In this document: positions 1 through 6,345 of the stretch, one piece after another
Layout: each line of letters opens with the position of its first letter
Numbering within the stretch: position 1 is the first letter of the stretch
NCBI GenBank assembly: GCA_023257055.1
Contig: JALRDG010000142.1
Location: 1-21,168 of the forward strand
DNA length: 21,168 nucleotides
DNA from: Candidatus Saccharimonadia bacterium
GTDB lineage: Bacteria; Patescibacteriota; Saccharimonadia; Saccharimonadales; Saccharimonadaceae
Direction of reading: 5' to 3'
The notes under the pieces: model-generated
The model's database searches: none
Told to the model about the DNA's origin: nothing
Seen by the model: only the letters and a program-made list of their open reading frames with translations
Made by a program: the position numbers and the translations under genes

Positions 1-1
1 G

Positions 2-676
2 CGGGAGAAGTTAGGATTTGAGTTTGAGAATATTGACTATCTCGTAACGGCCCTAACGCACCGTAGCTATGTGAATGAGCACAAGAAAAGTGTTTCTGAA
101 CATAACGAGCGCCTTGAGTTCCTCGGAGATGCTGTCCTGGAGTTGGTAGTAACGGACTACTTGTATCGTAACTTCAGCGAACCGGAAGGAATACTGACCA
201 GTTGGCGTGCAGCATTAGTGCGCACCGAGAGTATCGGCGCAGCAGGCGAAAAGCTGGGGTATGAGCCGCTGGTTCGTATGAGTCGCGGCGAAAAGAATGG
301 CAGTGTCCGTGCTCGTCAGCAGATTCTTGCTAATGCCTTCGAAGCTGTTATTGGAGCTATTTATCTTGAAAAAGGCTACGATACGGCACGAGACTTTATT
401 CAGAAGCATATCGTTGAAAAACTCGAAGATATCCTCGAATCTGGCAGTTGGCGTGACCCTAAATCGCATCTTCAAGAAGTGTCGCAGCGGATTGATAATC
501 AAACGCCACAGTATCGCGTACTCGAAGAGGTTGGTCCGGATCATGAAAAGATCTTTACGCTCGGCGTCTTTATCGGTGACCGGCTAATGGGTAAGGGGAA
601 TGGTCCAAGTAAGCAGTTTGCGCAACAGCAAGCCGCCCGAGCCGCACTTGCCGAATACAAGAAGCGCGGTAGCTAA
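2..676 (+). CDS. rnc: Ribonuclease III, 5' end cut by window edge
   Basis: Endoribonuclease that cleaves double-stranded RNA in rRNA and mRNA maturation. The reading frame is open from base 2 and the real start lies before the window, so only about 225 codons are visible. The family signature NERLEFLGDAVLEL begins about residue 39 of the visible part, and the downstream acidic helix VIGAIYLEKG supplies the other metal-binding carboxylate. A C-terminal double-stranded-RNA-binding domain starts near DPKSHLQEVSQR and ends with GPSKQFAQQQAARAAL. An internal ATG at 71 lies inside the conserved THRSYVNEH segment and is not a start. The stop is TAA. rpsP follows 94 bases later with its own promoter. 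The identification is secure. Confidence 0.97.
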   Translation, partial: REKLGFEFENIDYLVTALTHRSYVNEHKKSVSEHNERLEFLGDAVLELVVTDYLYRNFSEPEGILTSWRAALVRTESIGAAGEKLGYEPLVRMSRGEKNGSVRARQQILANAFEAVIGAIYLEKGYDTARDFIQKHIVEKLEDILESGSWRDPKSHLQEVSQRIDNQTPQYRVLEEVGPDHEKIFTLGVFIGDRLMGKGNGPSKQFAQQQAARAALAEYKKRGS

Positions 677-690
677 GGGGTGTACCCCTG

Positions 691-719
691 TTGACTTAGT
701 AGCGAAAATACCGTATCAT
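691..719 (+). promoter_or_regulatory. Sigma70-type promoter of rpsP
   Basis: TTGACT at 691-696 and TATCAT at 714-719 are separated by 17 bases. It lies between the rnc stop and the rpsP start, so rpsP need not be read from the rnc transcript. A short GGGG/CCCC dyad at 676-688 just upstream lacks a T tract and is a poor terminator. Confidence 0.75.
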
Positions 720-770
720 TGTACAAGAGTTAAAAACAACTAAAGAGAGAATTAAGGAAGTTTACCATTT

Positions 771-1118
771 ATGCTCGCAATTCGTTTGCAACGCCTGGGT
801 CGTAAAGGCTACCCAGTATACCGCCTAGCTGTACAGGAATCACAGCGTCACCCATCGAGTGGCCGCGTGGTTGCTTATGTAGGTAGCTACAATCCACACA
901 CTAAAGACGCTAAGGTGCAGGTTGAACTTGCGCAGAAATACCTTGATAACGGTGCGCAGCCAACACCTCGTGTCGTCAAGCTTCTAAAAGATGCTGGCGT
1001 TAAGCTGCCTAAGTGGGTAAAAGAAACCTCTGCTGACAAAACAAAAGCTATCAAGAATACTGAAAAGCTTCGCAAGAATCAGCCAAAAGAAGAAGTAGCT
1101 GAAGAATCTGCTGAATAG
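771..1118 (+). CDS. rpsP: 30S ribosomal protein bS16
   Basis: Small-subunit ribosomal protein that binds 16S rRNA and stabilises 30S assembly. It has 115 residues; the N-terminal MLAIRLQRLGRKGYPVYRL and the segment RVVAYVGSYNPH are diagnostic of bS16. After the core (to about residue 85) comes a Lys/Glu-rich tail ending KEEVAEESAE, a common type of extension. The purine-rich AAGGAAG upstream is about 14 bases from the ATG, a long distance for a Shine-Dalgarno. A promoter sits at 691-719 and a Rho-independent terminator follows at once, so it is probably monocistronic here, unlike the rpsP-rimM-trmD operon of many bacteria. No rimM is visible in this window. Confidence 0.97.
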   Translation: MLAIRLQRLGRKGYPVYRLAVQESQRHPSSGRVVAYVGSYNPHTKDAKVQVELAQKYLDNGAQPTPRVVKLLKDAGVKLPKWVKETSADKTKAIKNTEKLRKNQPKEEVAEESAE

Positions 1119-1137
1119 TACAAAACTTCGGTTATAT

Positions 1138-1166
1138 AAAAACACCTCACTACGGGGTGTTTTTAT
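1138..1166 (+). terminator. Rho-independent terminator of rpsP
   Basis: Arms AAAAACACC and GGGTGTTTTT enclose a short loop and are followed by T residues, 20 bases after the rpsP stop. The A-rich 5' arm means it could also act from the other strand. Confidence 0.85.
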
Positions 1167-1180
1167 ATTGTGACGATACG

Positions 1181-1211
1181 TATAAAAATAAACCCCGCAG
1201 TAAATGCGGGG
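1181..1211 (-). terminator. Terminator of the small basic-protein gene
   Basis: On the minus strand CCCCGCA and TGCGGGG pair around a five-base loop (1193-1211), followed by a T-rich run (1181-1192). It lies about 60 bases past the stop of the minus-strand gene at 1272-1496. Confidence 0.85.
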
Positions 1212-1271
1212 TACTAGCAGGGTGCTAGATTTATGTAAGTAGGCAGACTTACGGCTGGCTCGAGCTTGGTC

Positions 1272-1496
1272 CTAGCGGACCGACTTCTTCGCCTTGGCGG
1301 CGGGCTTGGACTTCTTGGTGTTCAGGCCGGCCTGGGTGCGGCGGTGAGCCGCGGAGCCGACGGCGCTCATGTCGCGGAAGTTCGCGAGGCCGCCCGAGTT
1401 GGGGCGGGGGCTGGACTGGCGCTTGCCGTGGTGGAACCCGCGGCGGCGCAGGTCCTCGGCCATCTTCTGGGACTTCTGCGACTGGTTGTTGGCCAT
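1272..1496 (-). CDS. Small basic hypothetical protein, 74 aa
   Basis: I do not recognise this family. The product is 74 residues, very basic and rich in Lys, Arg, Gln and Ser. It begins MANNQSQKSQKMAEDLRRRG and ends in a Lys/Ala tail (KKSKPAAKAKKSVR). No membrane segment or Cys motif is present. Composition suggests binding to nucleic acid or the ribosome, but that is inference. The gene is clearly expressed: AAAGGAG lies six bases before the ATG, a TTGACA-N17-TAAGAT promoter is upstream, and a hairpin terminator follows. Codons are strongly GC-ending, unlike flanking rpsP. Longer overlapping ORFs on both strands at 1249-1587 are shadows of this GC-rich gene and lack ribosome-binding sites. 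Confidence 0.82.
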   Translation of the reverse strand: MANNQSQKSQKMAEDLRRRGFHHGKRQSSPRPNSGGLANFRDMSAVGSAAHRRTQAGLNTKKSKPAAKAKKSVR

Positions 1497-1552
1497 GAGA
1501 GGCTCCTTTGTCGAAGTACTCGATAATCATCAGAGGATCCGATGATATATGC

Positions 1553-1581
1553 ATCTTAACATAAGTAACTGTATATGTCAA
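1553..1581 (-). promoter_or_regulatory. Consensus promoter of the 74-aa gene
   Basis: On the minus strand TTGACA (1576-1581), a 17-base spacer and TAAGAT (1553-1558). The 5' leader of about 50 bases contains a dyad with arms TCATC/GATGA around an AGGATCC core, possibly an mRNA hairpin. Confidence 0.8.
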
Positions 1582-1614
1582 TAGCATGAGCGTTTTTTGG
1601 GCGATGGCTAGATG

Positions 1615-1660
1615 AAAAAAGCCCCTCCGCCTTCACCTTGTGGGTGAGCTTGGAGGGGCT
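1615..1660 (-). terminator. Terminator of the coiled-coil gene
   Basis: AGCCCCTCC (1620-1628) pairs with GGAGGGGCT (1652-1660), with an inner CACC/GGTG stem, followed on the minus strand by a run of six T residues. It ends the transcript of the gene at 1737-2360. Confidence 0.88.
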
Positions 1661-1736
1661 GTGCAAATGTACCTTGTGGGCATATTGCACACTTGTTGGA
1701 AGGTGCGCCGAGTTGTTGACTCGGTGCTGAAAGGCG

Positions 1737-2360
1737 TCAGACCGTGACGAGCTGCTCCTTCTTGGAGAGTTCGAAAGTCTCGCGCAGAGCGCGACGCGCC
1801 ATGCGGATGCCGTGCTCGACGGCGCCTCGGCGTGCGGTGACCTCGGAGTCGAGGACCAGCCAGACGCCAGCCTCGGCTGCGTCGGTGCGGTTCTCGCCGT
1901 TCATCTGCTGGATGTCCGGGAAGAGACCGATCAGGGCTTCGGCCGCCTTGCGGGCAGGAGAGCCTTCCTTCAGGTTGGTGACGGCCTCGTGCTCCTTGGC
2001 CAGCTCGGCCTGCCGCTTGCGGCGAGCGAGCTGGTTCAGCTCGCGCTGCGCCTGCTCGCGCCTGCGGTCGGCTTCGCGCTGTTCGCGGTCGAAGTCGGCC
2101 TGGATGGCGTTGTGCACGGCGTCGGCTTCGCGAGCCTGCCGGGCGGCCTCCTTCGCCGGGTTCGGGAGAGGGGGGAGACCGGCGCGACGGCGAGCCTCGT
2201 TCTTCTCCTGGAAGTGCTTGGCAGCCAGGCCACCCTTGGTGGTAGCCTTGCCGCGGTTCGCCTGCTTGCGCTTGCGAGCCGCCTGCCGCATCTCCTTCTG
2301 CTTGTCGGCGTCGATCTCGTGGGTCTTGTTCTTGGAGAACTTCTCCTGCTTCTGGGCCAC
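1737..2360 (-). CDS. Highly charged coiled-coil hypothetical protein, 207 aa
   Basis: Unrecognised family. The start is GTG at 2358-2360, chosen because AAAGGT lies six bases upstream; no ATG fits. The N-terminal third is Lys/Arg/Gln-rich (MAQKQEKFSKNKTHEIDADK...). A proline-containing hinge, GLPPLPNPAKE, is near residue 62. Residues of about 70-125 are an uninterrupted Ala/Arg/Glu/Gln helix typical of a coiled coil. The C-terminal 60 residues are more globular (KAAEALIGLFPDIQQ, AEAGVWLVLDSEVTARRG). No signal peptide or membrane segment is present. Promoter and terminator flank it, so it is monocistronic. Local GC is about 75%, far above neighbouring core genes. Large antisense ORFs over it are GC-bias shadows. 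A cytosolic structural or RNA-associated role is only a guess. Confidence 0.8.
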   Translation of the reverse strand: MAQKQEKFSKNKTHEIDADKQKEMRQAARKRKQANRGKATTKGGLAAKHFQEKNEARRRAGLPPLPNPAKEAARQAREADAVHNAIQADFDREQREADRRREQAQRELNQLARRKRQAELAKEHEAVTNLKEGSPARKAAEALIGLFPDIQQMNGENRTDAAEAGVWLVLDSEVTARRGAVEHGIRMARRALRETFELSKKEQLVTV

Positions 2361-2448
2361 GGTAGTACCTTTCGGTTAGAGTGAACATCACTCGGGTGGA
2401 AAGAACGCTCATGCGCTGCACCTGGTGGTGATGCTTGAGCTTGAGAAC

Positions 2449-2477
2449 ATATTACCACAAACAGTATAATATGTCAA
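2449..2477 (-). promoter_or_regulatory. Consensus promoter of the coiled-coil gene
   Basis: TTGACA (2472-2477), 17-base spacer, TAATAT (2449-2454), all read on the minus strand. The leader is roughly 80 bases. Confidence 0.8.
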
Positions 2478-2496
2478 TAGTAATACTATATCTTTA

Positions 2497-2531
2497 CAAA
2501 AAAGAACCCGCCAGTTCCTAGGCTGGCGGGG
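2497..2531 (-). terminator. Terminator of the 206-aa gene
   Basis: CCCGCCAG (2507-2514) pairs with CTGGCGGG (2523-2530), followed on the minus strand by TTC and a run of six T residues. It is 32 bases past the stop at 2563. Confidence 0.88.
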
Positions 2532-2562
2532 GTGGTAGGAGAAAGCTGTGGGCTTTGGACGA

Positions 2563-3183
2563 CTAGTCGCCCAGATAGTTCTCGTAGGTTTGGGCGAAGA
2601 GGCTCATGTCGTAACGATCCTCATCAAGATCGTCCCACGACGGCGGGTAGTCCTCACTCCAGGGCGTGCCCGTCACGTTCGCTTCGACGAGCTCGGCCGC
2701 CTGTTCGAGAAAGTCTCGTACGGTTCCGTCGCTCTCGTGGTTGTCGAACGCAGTTCGTGCATCATCGATCAGGCTGGCAATGCGCGTGTTGGCTTCAAGG
2801 TTGAACTCGGCCGTGCTCTGCTCCCAGTACTCCAGTCGCGACATGAAGCCGCGGTAGAATTCCAGCCGGCGCTCGAAGAACTGCACGTGCATCCGTGCCG
2901 CGTCGACGAGGCGGGCGATGTCGTCGGATTGGGAAAATTCCATGCTGCGAGCGTTCTGGTTGTCGATGAGGATGTCGAGTGCCTCGGCGGCTTGTTCGAC
3001 GTCGGTCGACGGGTAGGCATGCTCGTTCGATTCGGCGATCTTGTACAGCATCGCAAGGATGCTGGTCGAATCGCGTGCCTCGGTGGCGGCCTTCGTCGCC
3101 AGCTTGTAGACCGGCTTCGGCAGTCGCATCAGCTTGAGGGTGTCGATGATGGACTGGTTGGCCTTGGTAGCGGTGGCATCCAC
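2563..3183 (-). CDS. Helical acidic hypothetical protein, 206 aa
   Basis: Unrecognised. The start is GTG at 3181-3183, supported by AAGGAG seven bases upstream. The product is predicted cytosolic and nearly all helical, with no membrane segment. The N-terminal 40 residues are mildly basic (SIIDTLKLMRLPKPVYKLA). The middle contains SMEFSQSDDIARLVDAARMH. The C-terminus is strongly acidic and aromatic (PPSWDDLDEDRYDMSLF, ending YENYLGD). It has the same architecture as the preceding two minus-strand genes: own TTGACT-N17-TATAAT promoter, strong ribosome-binding site and own terminator. GC-ending codons dominate. The antisense ORF at 2548-3201 is a shadow. Confidence 0.82.
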   Translation of the reverse strand: MDATATKANQSIIDTLKLMRLPKPVYKLATKAATEARDSTSILAMLYKIAESNEHAYPSTDVEQAAEALDILIDNQNARSMEFSQSDDIARLVDAARMHVQFFERRLEFYRGFMSRLEYWEQSTAEFNLEANTRIASLIDDARTAFDNHESDGTVRDFLEQAAELVEANVTGTPWSEDYPPSWDDLDEDRYDMSLFAQTYENYLGD

Positions 3184-3225
3184 AGTTTTACTCCTTGGTA
3201 GGTACGAGCGTATGCTTGTGGGAAA

Positions 3226-3254
3226 ATTATACTACATAAGCTTATAAAAGTCAA
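3226..3254 (-). promoter_or_regulatory. Near-consensus promoter of the 206-aa gene
   Basis: On the minus strand TTGACT (3249-3254), 17-base spacer, TATAAT (3226-3231). Confidence 0.82.
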
Positions 3255-3276
3255 CCACATTCAGTATGGACCTGCA

Positions 3277-3294
3277 TAGCATACGTGCTACAAT
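3277..3294 (+). promoter_or_regulatory. Extended -10 promoter with dyad upstream of KH gene
   Basis: TGC-TACAAT at 3286-3294 is an extended -10. A dyad TAGCA-TACG-TGCTA (3277-3290) overlaps its upstream half, and TACGTGC recurs near 3303, so a repressor or activator site is possible. No convincing -35 is present. Confidence 0.5.
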
Positions 3295-3347
3295 ATATGA
3301 TGATACGTGCAGGCTTTTTATAGTAAAAGGGCAAAGAGGGAACGAAA

Positions 3348-3737
3348 ATGTCAACAATTGATCAACAGTTCGTGGAATATATCGTAAAATCATTAGTCAA
3401 TAGCCCGGAAGACGTCGTTGTCGAGCGGATTATTGACGAAAAAGGCGTCCTCCTGACGCTGACTGTGCACCCAAATGATCTTGGACGCGTTATTGGAAAG
3501 CGTGGTGTTACAGCCCAGAGTCTACGGACACTACTTCGAGCACTGGGCTCAAAGAATGATGCAAGGTACAACTTGAAGATCGTCAACAACGACGGCGACG
3601 AACAGTATACTGTGCCACATGACGACGAGATGAGCGAGCCTGTGAAAAACTCACCAGGGGAGACTGTGGATAACTCTGGTAGCTATGCAGAAAAGTCACG
3701 CAAAGAGCTTGCGGAACTAGACGATCTCGATATATAA
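3348..3737 (+). CDS. khpA: KH-domain RNA-binding protein (KhpA/YlqC type)
   Basis: Small cytosolic RNA-binding protein of the KhpA family, usually encoded near rpsP and trmD. Residues 1-75 form the KH domain: QFVEYIVKSLVNSPEDVVV, then DLGRVIGKRGVTAQSLRTLL, which holds the GxxG loop (GKRG) that contacts single-stranded RNA. Family members are usually about 75-80 residues. This one has an extra acidic, Ser/Pro-rich tail of about 50 residues ending ELAELDDLDI, probably disordered. AGAGGGAAC precedes the ATG at a short spacing. A bidirectional terminator follows at 3825. The KH assignment is firm; the tail's role is unknown. Confidence 0.92.
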   Translation: MSTIDQQFVEYIVKSLVNSPEDVVVERIIDEKGVLLTLTVHPNDLGRVIGKRGVTAQSLRTLLRALGSKNDARYNLKIVNNDGDEQYTVPHDDEMSEPVKNSPGETVDNSGSYAEKSRKELAELDDLDI

Positions 3738-3824
3738 TCATAAGTAGTTCGAAGCAAAACTTCTAACTGCGAGAACATCCGCTCTATGCGAGACAACAAT
3801 ACTGTTGAGAGCTTTATTTGTGCT

Positions 3825-3856
3825 AAAAAACCACCCCAAAATTAGGGTGGTTTTTT
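3825..3856. terminator. Bidirectional terminator between KH gene and tail-anchored gene
   Basis: AAAAAACCACCC and GGGTGGTTTTTT flank a short loop. The A and T tracts let it end both the KH transcript and the convergent minus-strand transcript from 4241. Confidence 0.9.
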
Positions 3857-3923
3857 AGTTGTTGGATTAGAAGTGTAAATAAAATATCGCACCGTTCCGT
3901 GCGAGGAGGGCGGTTGGATTATC

Positions 3924-4241
3924 TTATTGTGTGGCGAGCCAGAGGAAGGCTGCAAAAAACAGACATGCGGCAATTGTGGATGTGAATAGGACGGTCTTTT
4001 TAGGTTGCGACCCGGTGTTCATGGCATGACGTTGATAGCGCTGCTGTTGAATTGCCGTGTCTTCGCTGTCGTTTTCGGGGTTTTTCGTACGGGCAGTCGC
4101 CGAAAGCCGCGCGATTGCATCAGTAGCCTCGACGGCGTCTGGGAGGACGGCAGTACTAATCGGCTGGATAGTGTGCTGCCTGGTGCTTGCGGCAAGACGA
4201 ACGGCATCTTCAGTGGGTTGGGTATTTGTCTCGAATTCCAT
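3924..4241 (-). CDS. Tail-anchored hypothetical membrane protein, 105 aa
   Basis: Unrecognised family. The first 75 residues are hydrophilic and Thr/Ala/Glu-rich (MEFETNTQPTEDAVRLAAST...). A single C-terminal membrane segment follows a KK pair (KKTVLFTSTIAACLFFAAF) and ends WLATQ. This is a tail-anchored topology with the N-terminal part in the cytoplasm. An extended -10 TGG-TATACT is 13 bases upstream of the ATG and no Shine-Dalgarno is visible. It converges on the KH gene and shares its terminator. Overlapping plus-strand ORFs lack support. Confidence 0.68.
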   Translation of the reverse strand: MEFETNTQPTEDAVRLAASTRQHTIQPISTAVLPDAVEATDAIARLSATARTKNPENDSEDTAIQQQRYQRHAMNTGSQPKKTVLFTSTIAACLFFAAFLWLATQ

Positions 4242-4254
4242 GATTATCAGATAC

Positions 4255-4263
4255 AGTATACCA
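4255..4263 (-). promoter_or_regulatory. Extended -10 promoter of tail-anchored gene
   Basis: TGG-TATACT read on the minus strand, giving a leader of only a few bases. Confidence 0.55.
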
Positions 4264-4294
4264 TGAGCATAAAGGTGCAGGTGTAGTAGAAATT

Positions 4295-4351
4295 AAAAAA
4301 GCCGCCATCGGCTCAAGTATATAAATGATTTCAACTTGAGCCGATGGCGGG
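4295..4351 (-). terminator. Long-stem terminator of the 59-aa gene
   Basis: A perfect 17-base inverted repeat: CCGCCATCGGCTCAAGT (4302-4318) against 4334-4350, followed on the minus strand by CTTTTTT. The arm shares CATCGGCTCAAG-like sequence with the next terminator at 4667-4740. Confidence 0.9.
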
Positions 4352-4361
4352 AGATGGTTGG

Positions 4362-4541
4362 CTATGCGTCGGATTTAAACGCGGCAACGAGGCTCATTAT
4401 GCCCATAAAGAGGCATAAGGCTCCTGCGGCAAGTGAGAATGCACCGTTGCCACCGTCGTATATAGTATCAAACCCGATGTAAACGTTAATTGTGAACAGT
4501 ATGCCTAAAAGCATTGCTGCAAAGAAACTTGCCTTTCGCAT
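4362..4541 (-). CDS. Two-TM small membrane protein, 59 aa
   Basis: Small hydrophobic protein with no recognised family. It starts MRKASFFAAMLLGILFTINV (first membrane helix). A short polar loop with DTIYDGGNG follows, then a second helix (FSLAAGALCLFMGIMSLVA) and the tail AFKSDA. Two membrane segments with a Gly-rich turn suggest a hairpin in the inner membrane. GGAAGTGGAG precedes the ATG. A TTGACA-N17-TACTAT promoter and a long-stem terminator make it a self-contained unit. Its function is unknown. Confidence 0.78.
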   Translation of the reverse strand: MRKASFFAAMLLGILFTINVYIGFDTIYDGGNGAFSLAAGALCLFMGIMSLVAAFKSDA

Positions 4542-4589
4542 GACTCCACTTCCATCAGAAGAGCACTTTCGAGATCGAAAGATAAGGCT

Positions 4590-4618
4590 ATAGTACTACT
4601 TTATTCGTATCTTGTCAA
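4590..4618 (-). promoter_or_regulatory. Consensus promoter of the 59-aa gene
   Basis: On the minus strand TTGACA (4613-4618), 17-base spacer, TACTAT (4590-4595). Confidence 0.8.
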
Positions 4619-4666
4619 TTAACGGACATCTTGCTTTGTGGACGAATGGCATCAGGTGGCTGATAA

Positions 4667-4740
4667 TAAAAAAGCCACCGATCGGCTCAAGCTGGATCCA
4701 GGCGTCAAGCCCGGATAAATTCCAGCTTGAGCCGATCGCG
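4667..4740 (-). terminator. Long-stem terminator of the 80-aa gene
   Basis: A perfect 18-base inverted repeat, CGATCGGCTCAAGCTGGA (4679-4696) against 4721-4738, with a T-rich tract beyond it on the minus strand. Confidence 0.88.
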
Positions 4741-4755
4741 GCGAGCGTGTAGTGG

Positions 4756-4998
4756 CTAAATCTTGATGGTCTTCTTGTACTTACGTAGAAGGGTTTTGTG
4801 TCGGGCCATGTAGACCCGTACCGCGACGAAATTTTTCGCTACGAAAGCATTAATCAGTTCCTGCCAGTTTTTCTCTACGGCTTCGTATGCCGCATTCATC
4901 TGGTTCGTGCGATTCTGCTGAGCCTTGTGAAATCGCTTCAAGCTGTTCATCTGCTTGATGATTCGTGCGTTTCGCTCGAGGAGCTTTTGGTAGCTCAT
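4756..4998 (-). CDS. Small basic helical hypothetical protein, 80 aa
   Basis: Unrecognised. Very basic, helical and rich in Lys, Arg, Gln and Asn: MSYQKLLERNARIIKQMNSL, then KRFHKAQQNRTNQMNAAYEA, ending LLRKYKKTIKI. No membrane segment. The ATG at 4996-4998 is chosen over an upstream in-frame ATG at 5040 because AAGGAG sits about four bases before it, and the upstream extension would overlap the promoter. The high charge suggests a nucleic-acid or ribosome partner, like the 74-aa product at 1272-1496. Promoter (TTTACA-N17-TATAAA) and terminator are private to this gene. Confidence 0.78.
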   Translation of the reverse strand: MSYQKLLERNARIIKQMNSLKRFHKAQQNRTNQMNAAYEAVEKNWQELINAFVAKNFVAVRVYMARHKTLLRKYKKTIKI

Positions 4999-5023
4999 CG
5001 TACTCCTTCGTGTTGGGGGACGA

Positions 5024-5052
5024 TTTATATATAGTATCATGAAATTTGTAAA
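5024..5052 (-). promoter_or_regulatory. Promoter of the 80-aa gene
   Basis: On the minus strand TTTACA (5047-5052), 17-base spacer, TATAAA (5024-5029). It is back-to-back with the trmD promoter. Confidence 0.7.
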
Positions 5053-5063
5053 TAATCAATAGA

Positions 5064-5072
5064 TGGTATAAT
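5064..5072 (+). promoter_or_regulatory. Extended -10 promoter of trmD
   Basis: TGG-TATAAT ends nine bases before the trmD ATG, so the transcript would have almost no leader. No Shine-Dalgarno is present. Confidence 0.7.
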
Positions 5073-5081
5073 GAGTGACAG

Positions 5082-5738
5082 ATGAAAAAGTTTCAAGTAA
5101 TTACTCTGTTCCCGGAGATGTTTTCAGGCGTGTTTGAGTCTTCTATGATGTGGAAGGCACAGAAAGACGGAATTGTTGAGCTCTCGACAGTTAATCTCCG
5201 TGATTTTGGTCTTGGCCCGCGTAAGCAGGTCGACGACCAGCCATACGGTGGTGGTGATGGAATGCTGCTGATGATCGAGCCGTTATGGCGAGCGGTTGTG
5301 AAAGCGAAAGAAAACGACCCAACCGCGAAGGTACTGATCATGACACCGCGGGGGCGGCGCTGGAAGCAGTCAGTCGCACAAGAATATTCTGAAACTGACC
5401 ATGGCTATATCTTTATTTGTGGGCGTTACGAAGGGTATGATGAGCGTATCCTCGAACTGGTTGATGCGGAAGTGAGTCTTGGTGATTTTGTCTTGACGGG
5501 TGGCGAGCTACCAGCCATGACAATGATAGATAGTATCGTTCGTTTGATTCCTGGTGTACTCGGCGGCGCCGAGAGCGCATTAATTGAGAGTTTCTCTGAC
5601 GGTGAAACACTTGAATTTCCGCAATATACGCGGCCCAGCGACTTTAAAGGGCGGAAGGTACCAGATGTCCTGCTGGGTGGAAACCACGCTGCTATTGCCA
5701 AGTGGCGCAAAGAGCATTCTAAGACTGCTGAAAAGTAG
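5082..5738 (+). CDS. trmD: tRNA (guanine-N1-)-methyltransferase
   Basis: SAM-dependent SPOUT-class enzyme that makes m1G37 in tRNAs reading CNN codons and prevents +1 frameshifting. It works as a dimer with a trefoil knot. The sequence has all the landmarks: FQVITLFPEMF at the start, NLRDFGLGPRKQVDDQPYGG, GDGMLLMIEP, the SAM-site CGRYEGYDERI, SLGDFVLTGGELPAM, and the C-terminal LLGGNHAAIAKWR. At 218 residues it is near-normal length (usual about 230-250). It appears leaderless, with an extended -10 nine bases upstream. No rimM or rplS neighbours are seen. Confidence 0.97.
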   Translation: MKKFQVITLFPEMFSGVFESSMMWKAQKDGIVELSTVNLRDFGLGPRKQVDDQPYGGGDGMLLMIEPLWRAVVKAKENDPTAKVLIMTPRGRRWKQSVAQEYSETDHGYIFICGRYEGYDERILELVDAEVSLGDFVLTGGELPAMTMIDSIVRLIPGVLGGAESALIESFSDGETLEFPQYTRPSDFKGRKVPDVLLGGNHAAIAKWRKEHSKTAEK

Positions 5739-5742
5739 ATAT

Positions 5743-5786
5743 AGTAAAAGCCCCTCCTTCCATGTCGGGTGACATAGAGGAGGGGC
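5743..5786 (-). terminator. Terminator of the two-TM gene
   Basis: GCCCCTCCT (5750-5758) pairs with AGGAGGGGC (5778-5786), with an inner ATGTC/GACAT stem. The T run is on the minus strand, so it serves the gene at 5839-6099; trmD may use it without a U tract. Confidence 0.82.
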
Positions 5787-5838
5787 GAGACTTTGGACTA
5801 AAGTGTCCGTAAGGTCTGAGATAGTAAAGTGCGTTCAA

Positions 5839-6099
5839 CTAGTGCTCGCGGTGCTCTTCGGGCTCGGGTTCGACAACCTTGTAGTAAAAGGCGAGGGCGA
5901 GCTTGACGATTGCTGGCGACAGAAGCACTGAAACGAGGGCAACGATACCTGTCGTGAGCCAGGGTGCAGTATCCAGCCAGCTTGTTTCGCTGAACGCCGA
6001 CATGTCACGTAGTGCAGGCATGACCAGCATGAATGTCACGAATGCAGCTGCGATACAGCCGGGAATGTGCTCTCGGGCGTAGCCGGTATACTTCTTCAT
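5839..6099 (-). CDS. Small two-TM membrane protein, 86 aa
   Basis: Unrecognised. A short basic N-terminus (MKKYTGYAREHIPG) is followed by a first membrane helix (CIAAAFVTFMLVMPAL), a periplasmic-type loop with SETSWLDTAPW, and a second helix (LTTGIVALVSVLLSPAIVKL). The tail is acidic and His-rich (VVEPEPEEHREH), perhaps cytoplasmic. AAGGAG lies six bases before the ATG. The promoter is TTGACA-N17-TAATGT and the terminator is at 5743. Its resemblance in size and layout to the 59-aa protein at 4362 is topological, not by sequence. Confidence 0.78.
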   Translation of the reverse strand: MKKYTGYAREHIPGCIAAAFVTFMLVMPALRDMSAFSETSWLDTAPWLTTGIVALVSVLLSPAIVKLALAFYYKVVEPEPEEHREH

Positions 6100-6138
6100 G
6101 ATGAGCTCCTTAAAATGGAACGGTCGAAGATTATTTTA

Positions 6139-6167
6139 ACATTAGTACAATATAGGCAGAATGTCAA
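6139..6167 (-). promoter_or_regulatory. Consensus -35 promoter of the 86-aa gene
   Basis: TTGACA (6162-6167), 17-base spacer, TAATGT (6139-6144) on the minus strand. A CCCCGC/GCGGGG hairpin at 6170-6188 sits just upstream and may insulate it from the small-RNA unit. Confidence 0.72.
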
Positions 6168-6345
6168 TACCCCGCACATTGGCGGGGTATCTGTATGACA
6201 TGTTGTGGTGGATGTCGTAGAGCGATCAGTTAAACAGTTTTGTGGAGTGTTTGTTTTTGTAACCTTCGCTGTCTATAACAATACGAGAGAACATTAAAAA
6301 ACGCAAGCGTTATGACAAAATAACAACAGAAAAGTATTTGTCGCC

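Noticed and set aside
1744..2384. Two long plus-strand ORFs opposite the coiled-coil gene
   Set aside because: They arise from the GC-rich codons of the minus-strand gene, lack ribosome-binding sites and promoters, and their translations are low-complexity Arg/Ala/Ser or Leu/Val strings.
2548..3201. Plus-strand ORF of 217 codons opposite the 206-aa gene
   Set aside because: The minus-strand gene has promoter, Shine-Dalgarno and terminator; this one has none and is a third-position GC shadow.
3746..3768. Hairpin AGTTCGAAG/CTTCTAACT after the KH gene
   Set aside because: It has one mismatch and no T tract; the true terminator is 60 bases further on.
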